Shown: piece by piece, positions 9,475 to 16,851 of the stretch
Layout of the letters: each line of letters starts with the position of its first letter
Numbering within the stretch: position 1 is the stretch's first letter
Source: Gordonia polyisoprenivorans
Lineage (GTDB): Bacteria; Actinomycetota; Actinomycetes; Mycobacteriales; Mycobacteriaceae
Direction of reading: 5' to 3'
NCBI RefSeq assembly: GCF_017654315.1
Contig: NZ_CP072203.1
Span: 2,728,001 to 2,792,000, forward strand
DNA: 64,000 bases
Program-made: the position numbers and the translations under genes
Notes under the pieces: model-generated
Seen by the model: only the letters and a program-made list of their open reading frames with translations
Database searches by the model: none
What the model was told of the DNA's origin: nothing

Positions 9475-9833
9475 GGCAGGCAAGCAGGGCGCGGGGAGTT
9501 CATGGTGTCTCCTCGTGTTGTGGCCTGTCAGGCGGCGGACGCCGGAGAGGCGGGGACCGGGCGAGGGTGGGGTGTCCACCCCCTGGCGGCGGGGGTCGTC
9601 GGAGGCCAGTTGTGCTGCGAGCGTTACGAGTACGGGGTGCAGGACACGCGACAGGCGCCCGGCGTGGGTGGACGCCTCGGGCCCCGGTCGGTCACCATCG
9701 GTCGACGTGCGCACGTAGAAGGCGAGTGGGCTGTTGATCAGATGAAGAACTGTGGCGCCGAAGCGAACCGACCTGGGTCTGGTGGAGACCGTGTGGACTT
9801 CGGATCTCCACGGCGGTTCGTTAGTCTTCTGAT
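9475..9833. other. 359-nt intergenic region before the LysR gene
   Basis: No convincing gene. Long readings through it are antisense or out-of-frame continuations of the flanking genes. The minus strand carries a short in-frame hydrophobic stretch (FGATVLHLINSPLAFYV, near 9670-9760) that might be gene debris but has no recognisable family. TAGTCT at 9822-9827 lies 6 nt before the LysR ATG and is a plausible -10 box for a leaderless transcript. Confidence 0.5.
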
Positions 9834-10787
9834 ATGGCACGGCACGCCGCAGGGGCGCTGCGTGGAATCACGCTGCAGCAGTTGCGCTACTTCGTGGAGG
9901 TGGCAGCGGAGGGATCGATCAGTGCCGCGGCGGACATGCTCTATGTGGCTCAACCGACCATGTCCGCCGCGCTCAAGGACCTCGAAAGCCGGCTCGAACG
10001 TTCACTGTTCGTCCGCTCGAACCGGGGAGTCACCCTCACCGACGACGGGGCGGAGTTCCTCAGCTACGCGCGCCAGGTCGTCGAGCAAGCGGAACTACTG
10101 GAACAGCGGTACCTCGGGCGCGGCCCCTCGCGCCGACTCCTCGCCGTTTCCACTCAGCACTACTCCTTCGTCGTCGATGCCTTTGCTCGCATGGTGAAAG
10201 CCTCTGAGGCCGCCGAATACGCGTTCAGCCTTCGCGAGACCCGGACTTGGGACATCATCGAAGATGTCCGCACTCTGCGGAGTGAAGTCGGCGTGCTCTA
10301 TCGCAACGGTTTCAACGCAAACGTGATCAACAAGCTGCTCCGCGAAGCGGGGCTGACCTTTACGCCGCTGTTCTTCACGACACCGCACATTTTCATCGCC
10401 CGCACGAACCACCTCGCAGGCAAGGCAAGTGTCACGCTGAAGGATCTCGACGACCTCCCGCGGCTCACGTTCGACCAGGGTGGGAACAACTCGTTCTATC
10501 TCGCCGAAGAGATCCTCTCCACGCGTTCATCCAAGCAAGACATCCGCGTGAGCGACCGAGCAACCATCTTCAACCTGATGATCGGTCTCGGCGGGTACAC
10601 CATCTCGACCGGCATCATCTCCGACGATCTGGACCCGTCGATAGTCGCTGTGCCGCTCGAGGTGGACGAGCGCATCGAGATCGGCTGGATCGGACATGCG
10701 TCGGTCTCGTTGACCGCCCAAGCCGAGCGATTCGTGGCGGAGATGCGCGATGTGGTCTCGAGCTTCGGAGTCGATCTGCTGACATAG
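9834..10787 (+). CDS. LysR-family regulator, probably of mesX-mesD
   Basis: LysR-type regulator, 317 aa. The winged helix-turn-helix covers about 10-70 (LQQLRYFVEVAAEGSISAAAD, AQPTMSAALKDLESRLERSLF) and a LysR substrate-binding domain about 95-310. It lies directly upstream of, and in the same direction as, mesX and mesD, with a 230-nt gap that contains dyads of LysR-site form. It most likely controls methionine synthesis, perhaps sensing a sulfur metabolite such as homocysteine, as MetR does (inference). A TAGTCT -10 box is 6 nt from the ATG, suggesting a leaderless message. Confidence 0.9.
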   Translation: MARHAAGALRGITLQQLRYFVEVAAEGSISAAADMLYVAQPTMSAALKDLESRLERSLFVRSNRGVTLTDDGAEFLSYARQVVEQAELLEQRYLGRGPSRRLLAVSTQHYSFVVDAFARMVKASEAAEYAFSLRETRTWDIIEDVRTLRSEVGVLYRNGFNANVINKLLREAGLTFTPLFFTTPHIFIARTNHLAGKASVTLKDLDDLPRLTFDQGGNNSFYLAEEILSTRSSKQDIRVSDRATIFNLMIGLGGYTISTGIISDDLDPSIVAVPLEVDERIEIGWIGHASVSLTAQAERFVAEMRDVVSSFGVDLLT

Positions 10788-10874
10788 CTGATTCCTATCG
10801 CCAGGTATCGCTACGTGTAATTAGGCTATGGAGAGGCGCCTTCATACACTGCTGTCAACGCCACTTCGGGCCAC

Positions 10875-10904
10875 TGGCTCCCATGTGCCATCGGTCGCGC
10901 CGAT
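10875..10904 (+). promoter_or_regulatory. Overlapping dyads upstream of mesX, candidate LysR operator
   Basis: Two inverted repeats abut here: TGGC-N8-GCCA at 10875-10890 and ATCGG-N5-CCGAT at 10890-10904. The second contains the T-N11-A spacing typical of LysR-type sites (T10891, A10903). They lie about 115-145 nt before the mesX start and downstream of the LysR gene. Confidence 0.4.
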
Positions 10905-11017
10905 AGGCCTCGATCATGGGAAGTCAGATCGAAGTGCCGCGAAACTCAGACAGTGAATCGTGCGGTGACGCCTGTCGTCGTCGAACGCCGCGCAAGTGGA
11001 TGGGGCATCTGATCAAC

Positions 11018-11989
11018 ATGACAAACGAATGTGTCTTCAGCATCGGCACGACGCGCTTCGACGAGGGCTACACCCCGTCGAGCAGCTCACGTGGAACGAC
11101 GAACTTCGCGAATCTCGCACGCGGCGACGACCGTGAGCAGAATCTTCGCAATGCCGTGACGATGATGAACACCAGGGTCAATGAACTGCTCCACTGGGAC
11201 AATCCGCGCGGTGACCGCTACGAACTCGAACTCGACATCGTCTCGGTGGACCTACATCTCGCCTCGGTAGGGGACGACGCCGCATTTCCGGTGATCGAGG
11301 TGCTCGACGTGGACATCGTCGAGACCGCCACGGGAACCCGTACCAAGGGCATCGTCGGAAACAACTTCTCCTCCTACATTCGCGACTACGACTTCAGCGT
11401 TCGGCTCCCCGGGCACCAGGCGACAGGTATCCCCAGCGACTTCGGCGATCTGCACGGGCAGGTCTTTCAGCGCTTCCTCGAATCGGACGAGTACCGCCAA
11501 CGGTTCTCCCAGCCGCCGGTCATCTGCATCAGCGTCTCGACGTCGCGGACCTACACCCGCCTCACGAACCATCACCCCATTCTAGGGGTGGAGTATGTGT
11601 CGGACGCGCTGTCGCTCACCGATGACTACTTTGGCAAGATGGGGCTCACGGTCCGCTACTTCATGCCTCCGGGTTCCGTTGCGCCGCTGGCCTTCTACCA
11701 CCGCGGTGACCTGCTCAACGACTACTCGTTCATCGCGCTCGCGGGAACGGTCGCGACGATGGAGACGTTCCAGAAGATCTACCGTCCCGAGATCTACAGC
11801 GCGAACACCGCGGCGGCGCAGGTGTACCGGCCGAGTCTCGACTACGGCAACTACTCACTCCCGCAGGTGACTTACGACCGGGTCGAACGCACCCAGCTCG
11901 CGGCCACCCAGGGAAAATTCACCGAGGTGAGGCTCATGAAACCGTACGGCGATGTCCTTGCTCGTTGGGCGACAAAGCAATCGGCCTGA
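11018..11989 (+). CDS. mesX: MesX (DUF1852), partner of the oxygen-dependent methionine synthase
   Basis: 323 aa DUF1852 protein. Family marks are an N-terminal FSIGTTRFDEGYTPSSSSR, TTNFANLARG, NLRNAVTMMNTRVNEL, HWDNPRGDRYELELDIVSVD and a central GIVGNNFSSYIRDYDFSVRLPG. DUF1852 proteins are nearly always beside a short MetE-like protein. Published genetics on folate-independent methionine synthases (Price, Deutschbauer and Arkin) named the pair MesX-MesD and found that both, and oxygen, are needed to make methionine without methyl-folate. The methyl donor is not established. The ATG at 11018 fits the family N-terminus. An upstream start at 10916 would add unconserved sequence. mesD starts 26 nt downstream, so they form one operon. 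Confidence 0.9.
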   Translation: MTNECVFSIGTTRFDEGYTPSSSSRGTTNFANLARGDDREQNLRNAVTMMNTRVNELLHWDNPRGDRYELELDIVSVDLHLASVGDDAAFPVIEVLDVDIVETATGTRTKGIVGNNFSSYIRDYDFSVRLPGHQATGIPSDFGDLHGQVFQRFLESDEYRQRFSQPPVICISVSTSRTYTRLTNHHPILGVEYVSDALSLTDDYFGKMGLTVRYFMPPGSVAPLAFYHRGDLLNDYSFIALAGTVATMETFQKIYRPEIYSANTAAAQVYRPSLDYGNYSLPQVTYDRVERTQLAATQGKFTEVRLMKPYGDVLARWATKQSA

Positions 11990-12015
11990 TCGGCGCGAGA
12001 ACTGAGGTATCCGAG

Positions 12016-13038
12016 ATGAATACACTTCTGCCCGCCACGATCGTCGGCAGCCTGCCCAAGCCCGCGTGGCTCTCCGAGCCGGAGAAGCTCTGGTCCCCGT
12101 GGAAGTTACACGGCGACGAACTGCGGCAGGGGAAGCTCGACGCCCAGACGCTCGCGGCACACGATCAGAGTCGGGCCGGGCTCGACATCATCAGCGATGG
12201 TGAACAGACACGTCAGCACTTCGTGACCACGTTCATCGAGCACCTCGGTGGCGTCGATTTCGACCGCCGCGAGACCGTGCGCATTCGTGACCGCTATGAC
12301 GCGAGCGTCCCGACGGTTGTCGGCGCGGTGAGTCGCGAAGAGTCGGTCTTCGCAGAGGATGCGAAGCGTCTTCGCGCCGAAACCGATCAGCCGATCAAAT
12401 GGGCCCTCCCCGGCCCGATGACAATGATCGACACCCTCTACGACGACCACTACCGGAGCCGCGAGCAGCTCGCGTGGGAGTTCGCGACCATCCTGAACCA
12501 AGAAGCAACGGATCTGCAGGCGGCCGGCGTCGACATCATCCAGATCGACGAGCCCGCATTCAACGTGTTCTTCGACGAACTGGACTGGGGCATCGCGGCA
12601 CTCGAGCGGGCCACCGAAGGACTGAGCTGCCAAACCGCCGTCCACATCTGTTACGGCTACGGCATCAAGGCCAACACCGACTGGAAGGCAACGCTGGGGC
12701 CCGAATGGCGCCAGTACGAAGAGTCGTTTCCACTGTTGCAACAATCATCGATCGACATCGTGTCCCTGGAGAGTCACAACTCGCGGGTTCCTGTCGAGGT
12801 AATCGAACTACTCCGTGGCAAGACGGTCATGCTGGGAGCGATCGACGTGGCCAGCGACACCATCGAGACGCCGGAGGAAGTCGCAGCGACACTGCGCAAA
12901 GCACTCCCCTTCGTCGACAAGGACAAGCTCTACGCCAGCGGGAACTGCGGCATGGCGCCGCTTGCTCGTGGTGTCGCACGGCAGAAGATGGTCGCGCTCG
13001 CCCAGGGCGCCGCCATTCTTCGCAGAGAGCTCTCCTAA
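12016..13038 (+). CDS. mesD: MesD, core-type methionine synthase lacking the folate-binding half
   Basis: 340 aa homologue of only the catalytic C-terminal barrel of MetE; the N-terminal half is absent. The zinc/homocysteine ligands are in place: His210 and Cys212 (HICYG), Glu252 (IVSLES) and Cys311 (SGNCGMAPL). QIDEPAF at about 176-182 is the conserved substrate Asp region. It begins with TIVGSLPKPAWL, typical of core MetE proteins. With DUF1852 next door this is the MesD family, reported to need oxygen and MesX in place of methyl-tetrahydrofolate. The ATG at 12016 has GAGG 8 nt upstream. It is convergent with a full-length metE, so the strain encodes two cobalamin-independent routes to methionine side by side. 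Confidence 0.9.
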   Translation: MNTLLPATIVGSLPKPAWLSEPEKLWSPWKLHGDELRQGKLDAQTLAAHDQSRAGLDIISDGEQTRQHFVTTFIEHLGGVDFDRRETVRIRDRYDASVPTVVGAVSREESVFAEDAKRLRAETDQPIKWALPGPMTMIDTLYDDHYRSREQLAWEFATILNQEATDLQAAGVDIIQIDEPAFNVFFDELDWGIAALERATEGLSCQTAVHICYGYGIKANTDWKATLGPEWRQYEESFPLLQQSSIDIVSLESHNSRVPVEVIELLRGKTVMLGAIDVASDTIETPEEVAATLRKALPFVDKDKLYASGNCGMAPLARGVARQKMVALAQGAAILRRELS

Positions 13039-13161
13039 CCTCGGGCGTTCCGCGCAGTACGTGACCAGTGTCTGCACGGGATCGATCGCACTCGCCGCCG
13101 CGGGATTGCTCGCGGCCGACAAGCGACCTCACACTGGTCGGTACGGCATCTGCCGACCGAC

Positions 13162-13206
13162 TGCGGAGCGCACCCGGGGCGCGCACCCGAGCTCTCCCGC
13201 TCCGCA
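13162..13206. terminator. Hairpin between convergent mesD and metE
   Basis: A perfect 9-bp inverted repeat, TGCGGAGCG (13162-13170) and CGCTCCGCA (13198-13206), with a 27-nt loop, lies between the convergent stops. No T-run follows on either strand. It is a candidate bidirectional terminator of the GC-rich actinobacterial type. Confidence 0.4.
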
Positions 13207-13229
13207 ATCGGCTCAGCTGATTGTCGTGC

Positions 13230-15518
13230 TCAGTTGGCCAGTGCGCGAGTGGTTTTGGCCGCCGAGACCAGATTCGTCAGCGCCGCGGTCACCTCGGTGG
13301 TGCCGCGAGTCTTCAGGCCACAGTCCGGATTCACCCACAGGCGCTGCGGCCCGACGGCATCGAGCGCCGCGCGCAACGACGATTCGATCTCGGTGACGTC
13401 GGGGACACGCGGTGAGTGGATGTCATATACACCCGGCCCGACGCCGTTGGCGAATCCGATGGCATTGAGGTCGGCGAGGACCTCCATGCTCGACCGTGCC
13501 GCCTCGATCGAGGTGACATCGGCGTCGAGTTCGGCGATCGCACCGATGACCTCGCCGAACTCCGAGTAGCACAGATGGGTGTGGACCTGCGTGGCGTCGT
13601 CGACACCCGAGGTGGCCAGGCGGAATGCCCGCACCGCCCAGTCCAGGTACGCGGGTTTGTCGGCGTCGCGCAGCGGGAGCAGCTCACGGAGGGCCGGCTC
13701 GTCGACCTGGATGATGCCGATGCCGATCCGCTCGAGATCGATCGTCTCGTCCCGGATCGCGAGGGCGATCTGGTCGGCCGAGTCCGACAGGGGCTGATCG
13801 TCACGCACGAACGACCACGCGAGAATCGTGACGGGTCCGGTGAGCATGCCCTTGACCGGCTTGCCGGTCAGCGACTGGGCGTAGGCGATCCAGTCGACGG
13901 TCATCGGCGCCGGGCGGGACACGTCGCCGAACAGGATCGGCGGACGCACGCACCGAGTCCCGTAGGACTGCACCCAGGCGTGGGCGGTGGCGAAGAAGCC
14001 GTCGAGCTGCTCGGCGAAATACTGCACCATGTCGTTGCGTTCGGGTTCGCCGTGGACGAGCACATCGAGCCCGATCTCCTCCTGCAGCGCAACCACATCG
14101 GCGATCTCCGCCCGCATCCGACGGACGTACTCGGCGTCGTCGATCCCACCGGAGCGCAGCGCGGCGCGCGCCAGTCGGATCGCCGAGGTCTGTGGGTAGG
14201 AGCCGATGGTCGTGGTGGGCAACGGCGGGAGATTCAGCCGCTCGGTCTGCGCAGCCGCGCGGGCCGAGGCATCGCCGCGCGTGCGTGCGGCGTCGGTGAG
14301 GGCGGCCAGACGCTCACGCACCGCCGGATCGTGCACGCGCGGATCGGATTCGCGGGTGGCCAGTGCCGCGGCAGCGGCATCGAACGCGTCGGCCTGAGAC
14401 GGCCGACCGTGGCGCAGCGCCTCCGACAGGATCGCGACCTCGCGGTACTTCTCGGCCGCAAAGGCCAGCCAACCGCGCAGGTTGTCGTCGAGTTCGGTTT
14501 CGGGTTCGACGGAATACGGCACGTGCAGCGTCGAGCACGAGGTGGACACCGCCAACGACCCCGCCGACCCGAGCAGGGTGCCCAGGGTGGCAAGCGCTTT
14601 CTCGAGATCGGTTCGCCAGATGTTGCGCCCGTTGACCACGCCGGCCACCACGAGCATGTCGGCCAGTTCGGGAACGCCGACCACCGTTTCGACCGAGCCC
14701 TCGATCAGATCGACGGCCACCGCCTCGATACCGGTGCGCGCGAGGGCGCGCACACTGTCGCGGGCGTCGCCGAAGTACGTGGCGACGCAGAGTGCCGGTC
14801 GTGAGTTCGCTTGCGCGAGGGTCGAGTACACCGATCCGGCCAGCGCGGGGAGGCGGTCTGCGGCATCGGTGACCAGGATCGGTTCGTCGATCTGTACCCA
14901 CTCGACCCCGGCCGCGGCGAGACGGGCCAGCAGGTCGAGATACAGCGGCAGCAGCTCGTTGACGCGATCAAGCGGAGAGCCCTCGTCTGCGGTGTCGTGG
15001 GCGGATTTCGACAACGCGAGGAAGGTGATCGGCCCGATGACGACCGGGCGTGCGGTCACGCCGGCGGCCTGCGCCTCGGCCACCTCGGCGAGAACCTTCT
15101 CCGGGTGCAGGGAGAAGGCGGTGGCGTCACCGATCTCGGGCACGAGGTAGTGGTAGTTGGTGTCGAACCACTTGGTCATCTCCAGCGGTGTGACGTCGGC
15201 GGTGCCGCGGGCCGCTGCGAAGTAGCGGTCGAGGGGATCGGTGATGTGTGCGACCCGCTCGGGCAGGGCGCCGAGCAGCACGGCGGTGTCGAGCATCTGA
15301 TCGTAGTAGGAGAAGGTGTTGACCGGAATCGAGTCGAGGCCGGCCGCCGTGAGCGCCGCGATGGTGTCGCGCCGCAGCCCGGCGGCCACGGTCTCGAGGC
15401 CGGCGGCGTCGATGCGCCCGGCCCAGTAGCTCTCGATCGCGCGCTTGAGCTCACGGTGTGGCCCGATGCGTGGTGTGCCGAGCACGGTGGCGGAAAACGG
15501 GGTCGTCCGTTGGGACAT
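13230..15518 (-). CDS. metE: MetE, cobalamin-independent methionine synthase
   Basis: 5-methyltetrahydropteroyltriglutamate-homocysteine methyltransferase, 762 aa, the normal full length. The N-terminal Meth_synt_1 domain spans about 1-330, including the [17 protein letters not shown] start. The catalytic Meth_synt_2 domain spans about 430-755. Zinc ligands are visible as [10 protein letters not shown] (His, Cys), [12 protein letters not shown] (Glu) and [10 protein letters not shown] (Cys). The ATG at 15518 has AGGAG 9 nt upstream. The leader carries a cobalamin riboswitch, so expression should fall when vitamin B12 is plentiful and MetH can work. That is the standard logic for metE. It is convergent with the mesX-mesD operon. 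Confidence 0.97.
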   Translation of the reverse strand: MSQRTTPFSATVLGTPRIGPHRELKRAIESYWAGRIDAAGLETVAAGLRRDTIAALTAAGLDSIPVNTFSYYDQMLDTAVLLGALPERVAHITDPLDRYFAAARGTADVTPLEMTKWFDTNYHYLVPEIGDATAFSLHPEKVLAEVAEAQAAGVTARPVVIGPITFLALSKSAHDTADEGSPLDRVNELLPLYLDLLARLAAAGVEWVQIDEPILVTDAADRLPALAGSVYSTLAQANSRPALCVATYFGDARDSVRALARTGIEAVAVDLIEGSVETVVGVPELADMLVVAGVVNGRNIWRTDLEKALATLGTLLGSAGSLAVSTSCSTLHVPYSVEPETELDDNLRGWLAFAAEKYREVAILSEALRHGRPSQADAFDAAAAALATRESDPRVHDPAVRERLAALTDAARTRGDASARAAAQTERLNLPPLPTTTIGSYPQTSAIRLARAALRSGGIDDAEYVRRMRAEIADVVALQEEIGLDVLVHGEPERNDMVQYFAEQLDGFFATAHAWVQSYGTRCVRPPILFGDVSRPAPMTVDWIAYAQSLTGKPVKGMLTGPVTILAWSFVRDDQPLSDSADQIALAIRDETIDLERIGIGIIQVDEPALRELLPLRDADKPAYLDWAVRAFRLATSGVDDATQVHTHLCYSEFGEVIGAIAELDADVTSIEAARSSMEVLADLNAIGFANGVGPGVYDIHSPRVPDVTEIESSLRAALDAVGPQRLWVNPDCGLKTRGTTEVTAALTNLVSAAKTTRALAN

Positions 15519-15662
15519 GGGTGGTGCACTCCTGCAATGGTTTCCGACGGTCCGCCGCCGTTGCAGGGCGTGCCGAAGGGACGCCGGAGAGAACGTGCAC
15601 GGCATCCGCGCATCACCTGGCACTCGCTTCGACCTGCGCCCATTCCACGAGGCGACGAGCCA

Positions 15663-15681
15663 CCGGCCGCGGCGCGGCCGG
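15663..15681 (-). terminator. GC hairpin directly after the cobalamin aptamer
   Basis: CCGGCCGC (15663-15670), a 3-nt loop, then GCGGCCGG (15674-15681): a perfect 8-bp stem placed immediately 3' of the B12 box on the metE transcript. It probably belongs to the expression platform as a terminator or anti-structure. No U-tract follows, so the mechanism is not settled. Confidence 0.5.
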
Positions 15682-15682
15682 T

Positions 15683-15905
15683 ACAGCAGGCAGGTCTTCG
15701 GACTCGTCGGCGGGCGACCATCAGGTCGCGGTCCTAGTGGCCGTCGCTTCCCGGACGCATGCGTCCAGTGCTCGATGACGGCGGTCGTTCCGACATACCG
15801 CTGCGGGACAGTTCCGGATTCGCACCGGATTCCCTCTTACGACGCCGGACCCGGACGCGGGGCCCCACGACATCGGAGGCCACGACAGACGGGGCGGCGA
15901 ACCAA
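15683..15905 (-). promoter_or_regulatory. Cobalamin (B12) riboswitch in the metE leader
   Basis: On the minus strand the conserved aptamer core is clear. GAGGGAATCCGGTG, then GAATCCGGAACTGTCCCGC with a following GGT, lie at about 15803-15837. The B12 box (GTCCGAAGACCTGCCTGC) lies at about 15688-15705. Spacing and order fit the cobalamin riboswitch family. The 5' boundary near 15905 is approximate. It lies about 165 nt before the metE ATG on the same strand, so it should switch metE off when adenosyl- or methylcobalamin is bound. This stretch fills the 438-nt gap between metE and uraH. Confidence 0.93.
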
Positions 15906-15956
15906 CTGCACCGCCGAGCATAGAGGATATCCCCGAATACCGGTGTGCGCGCCCGG

Positions 15957-16283
15957 TCAGCTACCGCGATAGGTGGAGTACGAGTACGGGCTCAGCAGCA
16001 GCGGGACGTGGTGATGCCGTTCGGGATCGTCGACGGTGAAGCAGATGTCGACCTCCGGATAGAATCCCCGGATGTCGTTGTCGGCGAACCACTCTCCGGT
16101 GTCGAACACCAGATGGTAGATGCCGGGCACGAGCGGGTCGCTGTTCACCTGCGCGATGCGACCGTCGGAATCGGTGACGCCGGAGGCGACTTCGCCGCCC
16201 GCGGCATCCTGCAGGGAGACCACGACGCCCACCGCGGGTGCACCGGAGACCGCGTCGAGGACATGGGTGGACAGACCGGTCAT
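15957..16283 (-). CDS. uraH: 5-hydroxyisourate hydrolase (transthyretin-like)
   Basis: 108 aa transthyretin-like enzyme that opens the ring of 5-hydroxyisourate, the product of urate oxidase, to OHCU. Family marks are LSTHVLDAVSGAPA at the N-terminus (active-site His7), DSDGRI in the middle and the C-terminal YSTYRGS tetrapeptide region that defines hydroxyisourate hydrolases rather than transthyretin. It follows uraD by 36 nt on the same strand, giving a permease-uraD-uraH operon for urate breakdown. Urate oxidase itself is not in the window. Confidence 0.95.
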   Translation of the reverse strand: MTGLSTHVLDAVSGAPAVGVVVSLQDAAGGEVASGVTDSDGRIAQVNSDPLVPGIYHLVFDTGEWFADNDIRGFYPEVDICFTVDDPERHHHVPLLLSPYSYSTYRGS

Positions 16284-16319
16284 CTCGGTGGTTCGCTCCT
16301 CGTGGATCGCCTGCGATTC

Positions 16320-16841
16320 TCAGTCGTCAACATACTCGATCGCCGGGGTGAGCATGCGCTGCAGTCGACTTCGGTTGATCTTGGCCAACTCCATCCGCAG
16401 CACCCTCCGCTCGGTCGCCGGGTCGTTGCGCATCCGCTCCTTGAGGATGGCCAGCAACTCCGCCGCCGGCCGCCCATTGGCGAAGACAAGGTACACGTGC
16501 CCGAACTTCTCGTCGTAGGCCTTGTTGAGCTCCTTGAGTTCGACCAACACCGCCGGATCGGCGCCGGTCACCCCGGACTGCTCACGCGTGGAGGACGCGT
16601 TGTCCGGGCGGTCGCCGATCCGGGGGTGACCGGCCAGGGCCTCGTCGAGGTCGGCATCGGTGAGCTCGGCCAGGATGAGATCGGCATAGGAGAGCAATGC
16701 CTCGTCGTCGGAGAAGGGTCGGGCCTTGGCCACACGCAGCGCCCAGATCGACGAACTACAACACTCGTAGAGCGTGCCGATGGCCTGCCGTTCGGTCAGC
16801 TCGTTGAAACTGGGCAACCCGCGCCAGTCGACTCGTCGCAC
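16320..16841 (-). CDS. uraD: OHCU decarboxylase
   Basis: 173 aa 2-oxo-4-hydroxy-4-carboxy-5-ureidoimidazoline decarboxylase, which converts OHCU to S-allantoin. The catalytic motif HPRIGD holds His72. The conserved SSTREQSG (Glu87) and ELNKAYDEKFGHVYLV segments follow, with a C-terminal ELAKINRSRLQRML helix. All expected active-site residues look intact, in contrast to the UraD-like domain fused to the neighbouring permease. A GTG start lies 10 nt after the permease stop, implying co-transcription. Confidence 0.95.
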   Translation of the reverse strand: MRRVDWRGLPSFNELTERQAIGTLYECCSSSIWALRVAKARPFSDDEALLSYADLILAELTDADLDEALAGHPRIGDRPDNASSTREQSGVTGADPAVLVELKELNKAYDEKFGHVYLVFANGRPAAELLAILKERMRNDPATERRVLRMELAKINRSRLQRMLTPAIEYVDD

Positions 16842-16851
16842 GCCGATCAGC

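Noticed and set aside
9475..9840. Possible minus-strand gene in the SulP-LysR gap
   Set aside because: No family resemblance beyond one hydrophobic stretch. The frame continues antisense through the SulP gene, so it is most likely chance.
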